Part shown: piece after piece, positions 17,071 to 29,500 of the stretch
Layout of the letters: each line of letters starts with the position of its first letter
Position numbering within the stretch: position 1 is the first letter of the stretch
NCBI GenBank assembly: GCA_016787895.1
Contig: JAEUTN010000009.1
Location: forward strand, 1-50,401
DNA from: Bacteroidia bacterium
GTDB lineage: Bacteria > Bacteroidota > Bacteroidia > B-17B0 > Aurantibacillaceae
DNA: 50,401 bases
Direction of reading: 5' to 3'
Notes under the pieces: generated by a model
Databases searched by the model: none
The model's input: only the letters and a program-made list of their open reading frames with translations
Told to the model about the DNA's origin: nothing
Translations under genes and position numbers: made by a program

Positions 17071-18849
17071 ATGAAAAAACGAATATTTTTAGGAGGCGTC
17101 TTGTTGCTTGGTGCAATGGGTGCCATAAATCCATTAAAAGGTCAAACCGCAACTTTGCAGGTAATTCACAACTGCGCTGATGCTGCCGCGGCAACGGTAG
17201 ACATTTATGCCGGTGCCAACCTGCTGATCAACGATCTTTCATTCAGGCATGCATCACAAACGTTCACAAACATTCCTTCAGGCACGAACATTGTCATTGG
17301 CGTCGCACCTCCAACTTCAACTTCAGCGGCACAATCCATTGCTTCATTTACTGTAAACTTTGCCGCCAACTCCCACAACATTGTGGTGGCGGATGGAATC
17401 GTCAGTCCTACCGGCTACACACCCTCATCCATGACCCGCCCGTTTACACTCAACACCTATACCTTAGGTTTGAGTGCTGCTCCAAACGCAAGCACCACCA
17501 GCGTATTGGTGCATCATGGCAGCACCGATGCTCCCACAGTTGATGTGGTTGCCCCTTTTTCAGGCAGTGTACCAGTAATTCCCAACGCCCTGGTAAATGA
17601 TGCCCCTTATGGTGCCTTTGCCGGATACTTGAACCTTCCAACGGCTAACTACAACATTCAAATCAGGGATCAGAACTCTGAAAATGTAGTTGCAGAATAC
17701 CTTGCCCCGCTTTCTACACTCAATCTTGGCGGTACAGCATTAAGCGTAATCGCCTCAGGATTTTTGAATCCGGCAAACAACAGTAACGGCCCTGCTTTCG
17801 GGCTGTATGTAGCCACCGCAGCAGGAGGTTCATTGTTGCCTTTGCCTTCTACAACTATCACTTCGACCCGCTTGCAGGGCATCCATAATTGCGCTGATTT
17901 AGCGGCTGCATCGGTGGATGTGTATTTAAAATCAGCGGCCACCGGCTCCGCGGCCATTAAAATTATTGACGATTTCGGATTCAGAACAGCATCTCCGTAC
18001 ATTGATGTACCTACAGCACAGTCTGTTTCTGTATTTATTGCAGCACCAAGCAGCACAAGTGAAGTGGGTGCCCTGGCTACTTTTACTTACAATCTTTCAT
18101 CTGCTTCTAAATATCAGCTTATCGCTAGCGGCATTGTAAGTCCAAGTGGTTATGCCCCTTCTTCAACTACTGCTCCTTTTAATCTTACCGCTTATGCTTC
18201 TGCCCGCGAACGCTCATTGAACAGTAACAACACCGATGTGTTGGTGTACCATGGCGCCACCGATGCCCCTGCAGTAAACGTAGTGGCTGAAGGAAGCGGA
18301 ACCGTTGTGAGCAATATGGCCTATGGCACCTTCAACACCAGCGGTTATTTGCAATTGCCTTCCAATACCGCAGCCGGTAATTATATTTTGCATGTGACCG
18401 ATGTTGCAGGAACAACCACTGTAGCCAGCTTTTCAGCTCCTCTAAATACTCTGGGCACCTCAGGATTGGCCCTCAGTGTTGTGGCATCCGGTTTTCTCGA
18501 TCCTTCAGTAAACAGCAATGGTCCTGCCTTTGGACTCTGGGCGGCCCTTCCAACAGGTGGAAATCTCGTACAACTGCCTCCCATTGTTATCACAGGTATT
18601 AAGGATGAAAGTCTGACCCTGAACAAGGTAAATGTATTCCCGAATCCATTCACCACTCAGCTGACCCTTACAAATGTTTCAGGAAACTCTCTTAACGTGA
18701 GTTTAAATGACATCAGTGGAAAAGAAATTATGACGACTGAAGTGAACTCCGCGTTCTATACTCTGGATACCGATCAGATTCCTGCAGGTGTTTATTTCTT
18801 GAAAATAAACTCCAACAAGGACAGCAAAGTTTACAAGCTGATTAAATAA
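17071..18849 (+). CDS. DUF4397 repeat protein with T9SS sorting domain
   Basis: The 592-residue secreted protein has a signal peptide (about 1-24). Four DUF4397-type beta units follow in two pairs: units starting VIHNCADAAAATVDIY (about 30) and IHNCADLAAASVDVY (about 270), each followed by a unit with HHGSTDAPTVDVV or YHGATDAPAVNVV (about 148 and 392). The second pair copies the first at the protein level, suggesting an internal duplication. A type A T9SS sorting domain (about 515-592, starting VFPNPFTTQ) closes it. DUF4397 proteins are surface proteins of unknown role. A terminator follows at 18870-18900. Confidence 0.88.
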   Translation: MKKRIFLGGVLLLGAMGAINPLKGQTATLQVIHNCADAAAATVDIYAGANLLINDLSFRHASQTFTNIPSGTNIVIGVAPPTSTSAAQSIASFTVNFAANSHNIVVADGIVSPTGYTPSSMTRPFTLNTYTLGLSAAPNASTTSVLVHHGSTDAPTVDVVAPFSGSVPVIPNALVNDAPYGAFAGYLNLPTANYNIQIRDQNSENVVAEYLAPLSTLNLGGTALSVIASGFLNPANNSNGPAFGLYVATAAGGSLLPLPSTTITSTRLQGIHNCADLAAASVDVYLKSAATGSAAIKIIDDFGFRTASPYIDVPTAQSVSVFIAAPSSTSEVGALATFTYNLSSASKYQLIASGIVSPSGYAPSSTTAPFNLTAYASARERSLNSNNTDVLVYHGATDAPAVNVVAEGSGTVVSNMAYGTFNTSGYLQLPSNTAAGNYILHVTDVAGTTTVASFSAPLNTLGTSGLALSVVASGFLDPSVNSNGPAFGLWAALPTGGNLVQLPPIVITGIKDESLTLNKVNVFPNPFTTQLTLTNVSGNSLNVSLNDISGKEIMTTEVNSAFYTLDTDQIPAGVYFLKINSNKDSKVYKLIK

Positions 18850-18869
18850 ACAGCGCCCTTAGTGAAGTA

Positions 18870-18900
18870 AGCCCGTGTAATTGCTACACGGGCTTTTTTT
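18870..18900 (+). terminator. Rho-independent terminator
   Basis: A 10-bp perfect stem (AGCCCGTGTA 18870-18879 with TACACGGGCT 18885-18894), a 5-base loop and seven T follow the DUF4397 gene stop by about 20 bases. Confidence 0.88.
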
Positions 18901-18950
18901 GTACCATCGTTAATTTTTGTTCGCGTGGAATATCCATTGATGATACCCCT

Positions 18951-18958
18951 TATCTTTG
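18951..18958 (+). promoter_or_regulatory. -7 element of msrB
   Basis: TATCTTTG lies 5 bases before the ATG at 18964. This supports 18964 rather than the upstream in-frame GTG (18925) as the start, and predicts a leaderless or very short-leader mRNA. No TTTG is found at the usual -33 distance. Confidence 0.5.
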
Positions 18959-18963
18959 ATACT

Positions 18964-19488
18964 ATGTATTTCATCCCAAACCGTCATTTACTAACGCTCA
19001 GTTTTTGTGCCGCCATAACCTGTATGTCCTGTCAAACACCGGCGAGCACTAACACCACAACTACCAGTCAAGAAAAACAAAAAACCATGGGCCAATCAAT
19101 TCAAAAAACAGATGAAGAATGGAAAAAAATTCTCAGCCCTGAACAGTATTATATCCTTCGGGAAAAGGGAACAGAGCGACCGGGTTCAGGCGAGTACAAC
19201 CACCACAATGCGCGCGGAACATACGCCTGTGCCGGATGTGGAACCGAATTATTTACCAGCGACCAGAAATTCGACAGCCATTGCGGTTGGCCCAGCTTCG
19301 ACAACAACATCGCGGGAGGAGATCGGGTAAAACAAATTCCCGATTATTCTCATGGTATGATACGCACAGAAATTGTGTGTGCAAACTGCGGTGGGCATTT
19401 GGGCCATATATTTGACGACGGTCCCACTGCCACCGGGCAACGTTATTGCGTAAACAGTTTAAGTTTAAAATTTATCCCTAAAGAATAA
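18964..19488 (+). CDS. msrB: Peptide-methionine (R)-S-oxide reductase, exported
   Basis: MsrB reduces the R form of methionine sulfoxide in proteins. From ATG 18964 the product has 174 residues. A signal sequence with a Cys-containing end (LSFCAAITCMSCQ) suggests a lipoprotein or a secreted form, although the residue three before the Cys is atypical for a lipobox. The catalytic domain (about 45-174) has two zinc CxxC pairs (CAGCG, CANCG), the HCGWPSF motif, GHIFDDGP and the catalytic Cys in RYCVNSLSL. It repairs oxidised methionines, here probably in the periplasm. It is transcribed alone. Confidence 0.93.
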   Translation: MYFIPNRHLLTLSFCAAITCMSCQTPASTNTTTTSQEKQKTMGQSIQKTDEEWKKILSPEQYYILREKGTERPGSGEYNHHNARGTYACAGCGTELFTSDQKFDSHCGWPSFDNNIAGGDRVKQIPDYSHGMIRTEIVCANCGGHLGHIFDDGPTATGQRYCVNSLSLKFIPKE

Positions 19489-19499
19489 GTGGTAGAAGA

Positions 19500-20486
19500 T
19501 CAGAAGGCGGGCAGCGCAGGTTTATTGTTTAAAATGCCATCTATCTTTTCCATAATCTCAGGTTTTAACAGCGGGAGAACCTCCAGAGCACTCAGGTTTT
19601 CAAGCAATTGAGAAGCTTTGCTGGCACCCAATATGGCGGTGCTTACATTCGGATTTTTTATACACCAGGCCACGGCTAACTTAGGCAATGAGGTACCCAG
19701 TTCTTTGGCCAGAACATCCAGAACTCTTGTTTTTTCAAGTCGGGAGGCATCGCCAAGGGTGCGCTCTTTCAGCCAATCCATACCTTCTATGTTCAATCGG
19801 GTGTCTTCGGGTGTACTGCTGTTGTATTTTCCGCTTAACAAACCGCTGGCCAAAGGACTCCAAATTGTTGTACCCAAACCAAAATCACGGAAAAGCAATA
19901 AATAGTCTTTCTCTAATTTTGTTCTCTCAAACATATTGTATTGAGGTTGTTCCATGCTTGGACCAATCAGGTTGTTCTTTTGAGCAAATACAAAAGCAGC
20001 CATAATTTCATCGTTGGCCCACTCACTGGTGCCCCAGTATAAAATTTTGCCTTGCTGAATCAGGGTGTTCATTGCCCATACGGTTTCTTCAATGGGGGTG
20101 TTTTTATCAGGACGATGGCAAAAAAACAAATCGATGTAATCTACCTGCAAGCGTTTTAAAGCGGCATGACAACCTTCAACAATGTGTTTACGGGAGAGTC
20201 CGGTTTGATTGGGTTTGCCCTCCTCGTAACCAAAATACACTTTGCTGCTCACGCAATAGGAACTCCTGGCCCACTTTTTTTTGCGAAGCACTTCTCCCAT
20301 AACCGTTTCTGATTTTCCCCTCGCGTAAATTTCGGCATTGTCAAAAAAATTTACACCGCTATCGTAAGCGATGCTCATTAATTCTTCCGCGGTGGTGTCG
20401 TGTATTTGTTTACCAAAAGTGACCCATGATCCAAAGGAGAGTACACTCACTTGTAATCCTGATTTACCCAAACGTCTGTATTCCAT
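19500..20486 (-). CDS. Aldo/keto reductase, potassium-channel beta-subunit type
   Basis: The 328-residue soluble enzyme is an NADPH-dependent TIM-barrel reductase. The catalytic tetrad is visible: Asp49, Tyr54 (NAEIY), Lys82 (SSKV) and His124 (FFCHRPD). The opening MEYRRLGKSGLQVSVLSFG and the cofactor region near the end (AILGASKASQLLENL) match the AKR group that includes bacterial YghZ and the eukaryotic Kv-beta subunits. The physiological aldehyde substrate cannot be told. It converges with msrB, 11 bases apart, and no ion-channel gene is adjacent. Confidence 0.92.
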   Translation of the reverse strand: MEYRRLGKSGLQVSVLSFGSWVTFGKQIHDTTAEELMSIAYDSGVNFFDNAEIYARGKSETVMGEVLRKKKWARSSYCVSSKVYFGYEEGKPNQTGLSRKHIVEGCHAALKRLQVDYIDLFFCHRPDKNTPIEETVWAMNTLIQQGKILYWGTSEWANDEIMAAFVFAQKNNLIGPSMEQPQYNMFERTKLEKDYLLLFRDFGLGTTIWSPLASGLLSGKYNSSTPEDTRLNIEGMDWLKERTLGDASRLEKTRVLDVLAKELGTSLPKLAVAWCIKNPNVSTAILGASKASQLLENLSALEVLPLLKPEIMEKIDGILNNKPALPAF

Positions 20487-20542
20487 AGTTTATGCTATTT
20501 AGCGTGAAACAGGTGTGAAATTAAGAAATGAATTTGTAAATA

Positions 20543-23500
20543 CTATTGCAGCAAAAGTTTGAAATAACTAACTCTTGAACCGGAATGTACCTTTAGAACG
20601 TAAAATCCCCTGGCTCTTTCCTTCAAATCAATCAGCACCTGTTGTGAAGTGCTTGTTTCGTTCAGCAGCAAGAGTCCATCCGTTGTAAAAACCTGTATGG
20701 TTTTGATTTCCTTCGATTCGAAGTGAATCGTAAACATTCCTGAGGATGGGTTGGGATAAACATAAAAACGCGGGGCTGCCATTTCCTCATGCAAACCCAG
20801 ACATGGATCAACAAAAGCCTGCACGAGCACAGTATTTTTACATTGATTGGCACCTTGGCCAACTAGCGTGTATGTAGTGCTGTTTTGAGGGAAAACCATG
20901 AGGTTCGCGGAATTCAAATTCACCGGCAGCCAGGTATAAGATACCGCTCCGGAGGCGGTGAATTCAACCGGTTCACCCGGACAGACCGTAAATGAAGGAG
21001 GGTTCGCCTGTAGCAAAGGAAGTGAATTGGAAATGATGGAAATAACTTGTTGTGCCGAACATCCCGGGCCATTTGATCCATAAACGGTATACGTGGTGTT
21101 CACCAGGGGATTCACCACAGTAACCGAAGCCGTGGCTCCGTTTGACCAGGTGTAAGTGTTTGCTCCGTTTGCGTACAGGGTGGTGGTTTCGCCTGCACAT
21201 ATCACCGGAGAAGAAGAAACGGCAGAAATTAAGATGGCGGGGGCTACCGATAGTTGAACAGCAGCTGAAACAGCCGGACAGGGTAAATTAAATCCTGTAG
21301 CAACAAAAGTTGCATTACCCGCCGGTGCAACAGTTATAACTGAATTACTTGCCCCATTGTTCCAGGTAAAAGAATTGGCCCCTGTGGCTGTAAGTGTAGC
21401 CACATTGCCAACACAAATCAAAGTGGCAGTAGTGGCTATACTCACCGTTGGATGTTGTGCAACTTGTATCAGAACCGTATTCGTTTCAGAACAAAATCCA
21501 TTGCTTAATGCGGTTGTATAAATTTGACTGGTGGCAGGGGAAGCCTGAGTAAAATGAGAATTGGTTAATGCCAAACCCAAAGCCGGGGACCAGGTATAGC
21601 TGCCTACCGCGGTTCCATTCAACCTGAAATCAGGACGCGCATTGCCAACGTTTACATTCGAAAAAGAAGCTGCTGCAATGTTCGCGAAGCTCTGATTATC
21701 GGCCCGGTACACCACTGTGCTTTGGAAACCCGTGGGACTGTTGTACTGAACCACAGAAGTTGCCGCACTTCCAAAAATACCGTTGGAGAATACCGTTTCC
21801 ACAATCAAATTGCTTTGCCCATCCCAAATGAATGGATTCGCAAAAACGTGGGTATTAAACCCTCCGGCCACAGGAGTGAAATTGTAAGCCGGCAATACCA
21901 CATTCAAAGGACCCTGAAAGGAAGTAATGGAACTCAAGGTGGTATGCCCAATACTGATTTGAAAATTCTGGCAATGGAAAATGGTATTGCCCCAGGCAGC
22001 TCCCAAACTTAATACCGGGAATTCAATGCTGGTAATAGGACTTCCTGTAACAAAACCGGAGGTGCTTAATTCACTTGCCTGAATAATAAATTGCATTTTT
22101 TGACCTCCATAATACATGGAATAAGGTGCGGGATAAGCATTCGCTGCATTCTGAGTAGTTTGGGGATTAAACACCAGAGTTGGTGAAGTGATGGGAATAG
22201 AAGATGACACTAAAACGGAGTCACCAAAACAAATGGCCGGATTAACAGGATTATAACTGAAGGCCGGAACCGAAGGATACACCTGCAGGGAATACGTGGC
22301 CGAATTGCTGCAGCCATTTGCAGCACTCACAACTACAGAATAAACGCCCGCGCCATAGGTTGATACATTGCTTAAAGTGGGACTCTGCACGCCCGAAGTA
22401 TAATTGGAAGGGCCTGTCCAGATAAAACTGCTTCCAATGTCGGTGCTTAAATTAAGTTGTACACTGTTTCCTGAACAGAGGGAAGTTGTCGCCGCACTTA
22501 TGCTCGCACCCGGCGAGGCGAGCACAACCACCGTTGCCTGATTGGAAACTGAAGTTTGTGCATTGTTGCTGCAGGTGCTGGTCAGTACAAAATACAGGGT
22601 ACCGCTGCTTAAGGCCCCTGAGCTGTATTCCGTTTTGTTGGCTGCACTTCCTCCCACAACCGTAGTAAACGGCCCTGCTGCAGAAGTGGAGGACTGCCAT
22701 TGGTGCACCACACCTCCGGCGGAGGTAAAGGTAAAACCTGTTGATTGCAGCGTGATGTTTTGTCCGGCGCAAAGTGTTGACGCAGCCGGTGAAATGGTTC
22801 CTGAACTTACAGAAGAACAGGGTGGCAGGGCTTGATTGTATTCATCTGAGCCAATGTCAGGCGCGCTTCCGGTTCCCGCGTAACCCGGATTGCCTTGACG
22901 GATTTGAGCATCAAAATCATCTGTAATACCACTTAGGTTAAGTGCCCCGCTTTCTGTTGCGGAAGGCAGGGCCGGATCAACCATTAAAAAAGAAATGGAA
23001 TTACCGAGGGTACTGATGAATGGCGTGTTCTCTTTTTGCGAGTTGTTTTCTCTTGGGCTGAGTAAATTTTGCAAAGCAAAAAGTGATGAAATACTGTTTG
23101 TTGGATCTGCGTAGATCAGGTTGTTTGCTGAAACAGGGCCTGCATAAAACACATTTCGGTTCGAATTACCCGCGTAGGTGAGCAGCGATCCGGTGCTTCG
23201 GCGATAAGCCGCATTAATGCCGTTACCCGTTGCTATAGAAAGGTTTATTAAAATATTGTTTCGTAAACTTACTGTAGGGTTAGTAGTTGCATACAGGGCA
23301 TTGGAATTAAAATTGGGTGCCGTACTGCTGGCATTTAAATAAACAGTATTGTAATCGATATCCACAGTCGATCCTCCGGCCACATAAATCCCATTGACAG
23401 GATTTAGAATTCCGGAGTTGGGCGCTAACACCCCGCCTACCCTGTTGTTGATGATTTCGGTTGTCCCTGCATTGCTCACATAAATGCCATGCGCCACTGC

Positions 23501-26500
23501 TGAAGCGCCGGTAGCCTGAATGCTGTAAATTTTATTTTTATAAACACGTAAGCCATTTGATGTCAGGTTTAGGCAAAGAGGGTAAACGATTGAGGAAGCT
23601 CCGCTACTGTTTAGGTTGTTGACATCGTTTGAAAAAATCAGCACCTTTTGATTTGGTGAACTTTGTATACCATGGTAAATGCCAAAAATGTTTCCTGACC
23701 AATTAATGCCTGTTATAGTATTGTTGTTCACAGATGACCCCTGGGCTGTACCGCCGTCGCCAAGGGAATTGGCATAAATGCCAAGAAAATCTCCACTGCT
23801 GTTATAGTTCACTGCGTTAATCCGGTTTTGATGAATGTGTTTTAAGGGATAGCTTCCAAGGCCTCCGTCGATACTATAAATTCCATAAAAGCTGCCAATA
23901 CCGCTAACGGAAGAACTTATCGTTGAAATCACATTGGCAGAAATACTCTGCGTGCAGGCAGCAGGCACATTCTGCGCATCGGCATAATAGAAATACAAAT
24001 CGGCTGAGCCGGAAGATAACCGTGTATACCCGCTTAGTGTATTTGAGTTCACAGTTAAAGCAGACTGTACGTTCCCGGAATTATGAATAAAATAATGCGC
24101 CCCGGCATTTCTCAACTGCAATGAGGTAAATTGATTGTTGTTGATGTTCAGCAATGAGGGATTGCTGGTGGTCCGGATAAAATACAAAGGACCCAGTCCC
24201 GTAATAGTGCTGAACGTAAGCCCTGAGAACACATTTCCATTGATTCCTACCTGAGTGTTGGTAGCCGACTGGCTCGACCAAATGCCATTGAAAATTCCTA
24301 AATACGGCGACAAAGGATTGTTGAAAATGTGCCCAAGAGTATTGTTGTTCAAACTGATGCCGGTATTAACAAGTCCGGTGTTGCAGATCAGACAGGTGTT
24401 ACCGGAAACATGCTCGGAACGGTTGGCACTCACTGTATTTGAACTCATGCTCAACGCCTGAGCTACCTCAGCGGAATTGTAAACACCATACACATCCCCG
24501 GTAGCGTTACCTAAGTTCAGATTTTGTGTAATCAGGTTGCCATCGATGTTCAGTGAATTTAAAATCGGCCCGGAATTGTAAACCGGGTAATTATTACCAC
24601 TGGGAACTTGAATTGTATTTGTGGTAATCTGGTTATTGTTCATCTGCACGCTGGCAATGGTGTCTCCGTTTTGATACACCATGTACAAGGGTCTGTTCTG
24701 CGAAATACTGAAGGTGTTGGCTGTTAGGGAATTCCCGTTAAGTTCAGCCTGAGTAAGGTTTGATCCGGTTATTGCCGAATTGTAAATCAGATAAAGGCTC
24801 GAACTTTTGGTGGCAATGGTGCTGGTGCTGTATGTATTGTTATTCATTTGCAGGAGTGTTGAGAAACTTCCTGAATTGTAAATACCATAAAAAGAAGTGG
24901 AAAGAGAGTCCTGATAGGTACAGCCGCTGAATTGATTTCCATTCAAAGCGGTAACCGAAGAACTGCGGGCAGTGTTGTAAACCATGTACCGTAAACCTTC
25001 CTGTACATTCAAAACATGGTTGTTAAATCTGTTATTGCTTAAACTTACTGACTGGGCATTCACCAGGTTGTTGAACACCCCGTAATAAGCCGCCAGGGTA
25101 TCGATTTTATGCAAACCACCGTTGATCAGGTTGTTGTCGAATTGAATACTATTTACCGTGGTAGAGGCCAGCCCCGTATTGTATATCAAATAAATGGAAA
25201 CAGAATGTGTATTGATATTGGTGTTGCTAAGTGTATTTGAACTGATGCTCAGGGATTGGGAATTACTGCTTTGATTAAACATAGGATAAAAAGTACCCAG
25301 AGTGCCAGATGTAAATGTTAAGTTGGAAATGGTATTGCCGTCCAGAATTCTGTTGCCCGAAACTGCGCCATTGTTGTAAATGCCGTAATGTATTCCGGTA
25401 GTGGAACTCAAGTGCATTTGGTCGAGGGTGTTGCCGGTAATTTCAAGTGTTCCCGGGCAGGCTCCGCTGTTGTTTACCCCATAAAACGCACCGCTTGTTC
25501 CATTGGTAAACGTAATGTTACTCAACGAATTTTGTTTAATACTGATTAAAGCACTGGCTCCTCCGGTGTTATTATACATAAACCGGTTGCTAGCAGTCAA
25601 AGGCGAATTTATGTTGGAGATAATGTTAGCAAACAAACTAAGGCTGTTACTGAAAATGGTGGTGTTACTGATGCCAAAATAAGGCCCGTTCAATGATGCG
25701 CTATGGGTGTTTCCTGAAATCGTATTATTGCTGATGATGATTTGGTTGACCGTATTTGTGCTCACCCCCGTATTGAAAATCAAACCCATAGTACCGTTTC
25801 CTGTACTTAAAGAATGATTGACTATTGTATTGGCATCTATCAGATGTAAATTGGAATTTACAGGGCTGTTGTAGATCGCAAAAAAGGAAGTATTGGTATT
25901 TGAAAGTATACTGCAATTGCTGAGTGTGTTTGAAGAGATAGTAACTGAATTAGACAGCTGACCCGAATTCAATAACAAATACATTCTTCCCGTAGTACTC
26001 ATCGACTGGATCTGGTTAATCCAATTGGTATTCATGCTAAGAGCAGTTGAATTTTGAGAATTATTAAAAATTCCATAAAAAGCCCCGAGCGTGTTGTTAG
26101 GGGAATTGTGATTTTCAATAAAATTGTTCTGAAGGCTGATTCCTGTTGTACTTGTGGATGTATTATATATAAGATAGCGATCAGAAAGACCGGTTTGCCA
26201 GTTAAAGTTGCTGATGGTATTTGAATTTATGCTCAAGTAGGTGTTCCTTACCCCATTGTTATAAATTACGTAATTCAGATTCGGAAACGTGGTGCCGGTG
26301 ATAACCGTGTTGGCATCGAGAACATTGTCGTTCACCGAAACCACATCAAACGTAGTGGCTAATGTACCTCTGTTGTACAAAAAATAAACGGGACCATTTA
26401 CAGCGGTGTGTTGATGGTTAGTGATGGAATTGGATGAAATACTCAAACTTGATGTACCCGCGACATTGTTGTAAATCACAAATTTCGCGCCGCCTCCAGC

Positions 26501-29500
26501 TGCCGCACTTGTTTGATTGAAAACCCGATTTTGCTGTAACAGAATAGAACCTGTGGCCGAAGCTGCGTTGTAAATATCACAGATGGAACCTGTGGAATGT
26601 GCCAGAACCGCATCGCTCAGGGTATTGGAATTCACAGTAATCAATGATGCACTTGCGCTGGCATTGCTGATACCCGTTATATCTCCGCTACCGCTGGAGC
26701 TGATGGTATAATTACGAATCGTGTTAGCTGAAATATTTACTCCGGCCGACTGAGTTCCTGAACTTGACAGTAACAAAACAGGACCACTGCTGCTGCTAAG
26801 TTCCAGATTTTGGATGGTATTCCCCGAAACGTTGAGCTGTGCCAGGGATGCGGCCACTGCATTGTAAATCCCATAAAATCCTGCCGTTGTGTTTATGCTG
26901 GAAGTCACTCCGCTTAATTCATTGTTCTGAATCAGCGTTGAGTTGTTTACCAGGGAAGTGTTCGCAAGTAAAAAACGATTGGCATTCAGCGATGACCATT
27001 GGACAGAACTGATGGTATTAGAATTTATACTTAATTGGTTCAACACACCCCCTCCGCTTAAAATTCCGTAATTCGCTCCGTTTCCGGTTACAGTGTGCTG
27101 CAAACTTTGCAGTTGGTTAGAATTTAACTCCGTAACATTCATTGTTGTTGCTCCTGTGCCCCTCGAGTAAATCCAAAAGTTAGCGCCATTGGCACTTTGA
27201 CGTAAACAATTGGCAATAGTGTTTTGAAGCACAGAAAGCGTGGAACAGGACGCGGCATCATTGTAAAGACCATAAAAAACACCTCCGGCCGTGTGCTGGG
27301 TGTTAAGGTTTTGAATCCAGTTATCACAAATCTGAACAGATGCCGTTGAGGCCCCCGCATTTCGAATGGCGTTCATATCACCGGTACTGCTGTTTAATTG
27401 AGAATTAATGATCCGGTTAGCGTTCAAAGCAGTTCCAAGTGCCGAACTTCCCGTATTGTTCACAAAGAAAAATGCTCCGCTTGTGTTGGTTGTTGCGTTG
27501 ATATTATCGAATTCATTGAGGTTGAGGTTTACACTTCCGCTGGCAGCTCCACTGTTAAAAATCATGTGTCTTGTACTCAATGTACTTGTAAAATACAAGG
27601 TGCTAAGCGTGTTTGACACAATGAAAAGATCCCCAACACTCACACCATTGTTATAAAGACCAAAAAAACCTCCATTCGCATTGGCATTAAATGTGTAGTT
27701 GCTGATGCTGTTGTTTAAAAACAATACCGTAGCAAAAGAATTGGTGAGTGCTCCACGGTTGTATATCAAATGGTTCGCACCGGTTGAAACCGTATTTACA
27801 GAATTTACGAACGTGTTGGTGCTGATGTTCAGCATTTGAGATGAAACCCCGTTGTTGTATAAGCCAAAAAAAGATCCGCTTGATAAAAAATTGCCCGTGT
27901 ATGTATCAACCAGATTTCCGACAATATTTACCGTTCCAATTGTAGTGGCTACCGGTCCCGTGTTTTGAATCAAATAAGCTGCTCCTGTAAATCGTTGAAC
28001 GGACAAGTTTGAAAAGGTATTCACCGATAAATGAACCTGTGCGCTATTGCTGCCGGAATTATAGATGCCATTAAACTCACCCGTTCCACTGGCACTGAAT
28101 TGACAATTTGCAAGTAAGTTGTTCGTAAAACTCCTTGTTCCTGCCACTGAAGCATTGTTGAAGATTAAACCTGTGACTCCACTGCTTGCCGCTCCGCTGA
28201 CAGCGTTGAATTGATTGTTTCGAATAATGAGGTCCCCATTGCAGAGACCGGTATTGTAAACTCCATAAAAACTTCCGGTGGTGTTGATTGTATTTGTACA
28301 GGCACTAATACTGTTGTTGTTAATATCAAGTGTGTTCGACACCACGCCATTGTTGATGATCAGATATTTGGTTGAGCTTAGAGAATTCCACACCACGTTG
28401 GTAATGGTGTTATGACTTATGCTTAATATACCTGAGCTGAGCAAACTGTTATAGATGCCCAAAAAAGGCGAAGTTGAGGCGGAGTTAAAAGTACAGGAGC
28501 CAATGCTATTGTATTCAATACTGTTTGCGGCAAACGTAGTACTTACCGGTCCGCGGTTATAAATGAGATGCACTGAGCCGGTGCCGGTGCTGAATTGCAA
28601 AGCCTGAAACTGGTTATTGCCGATAATAATAGATGAAGCTGAAGCGGCATTGTTGTATATTCCGTAATAAGAACCACTGGTGCTAATGGAAGCCGTTTCG
28701 GAACTGAACTGATTGTTGCTCATCTCCGTATAACCCGAAGTGGTTCCGGTATTGTAAACAGAAAACACAGCTCCACTGGCGCTGCTGATAGTATTGCCGG
28801 AAAAGGTATTATTGCTCAGATCAATGTTACCGGTAGAAGTTCCTGCATTTTGGATTCCAAAAAAATTACCACTGGTTGTAGTAAAGGTATTGCCTGAAAC
28901 CAGATTGTTGGTGAAGGTGATGTTGCCCGCGGTGGGCAGGGCATTGTAAATAAAATAGGTTGGGCCGGAATTGCTGTGATTAATGTTGCCGGAATACGTA
29001 TTGGAACAAGCCTCAAACGCCGCGGCTGTATTGGCGTTGTTATACAAAATATACGTAAGGCCTGTTGTACTTGCCGAACTGGTGCAGGCAGTGAAAAGAT
29101 TCGAATTAAAACGGATGACATTTGCAACGGCCGCGTTGTTATACACAAAAAAGGCGCTTCCGTTGGCGGAGGTAATGGTGTTGTTGGTAAAGGTGTTGCC
29201 TGAAATGCTGAGATAGGAGGAGGAAGCGCCGTTGTTATAAATAGAATAAAAAGCGCCATTGATGTTGTTCGGATTGCTGCAATTGGTAATCAGGTTGTTT
29301 TCAATGATTACTGAATTGCTTGCAGCCGTAGCCCCTGAAAGATTTTCTATCACAGACACCTGAGCGTTGGTTCCCCCTCCGATGAGTGTAAGTGAATTGT
29401 TCAGCACTGTAACATTGGCGCTTTGGGCCGTGTTCAGATAAATCCCCCGGAGTGTGGCTGTATGGTTGAGCCCTGCGCCGTTGTTGTTATTAAACGTATT

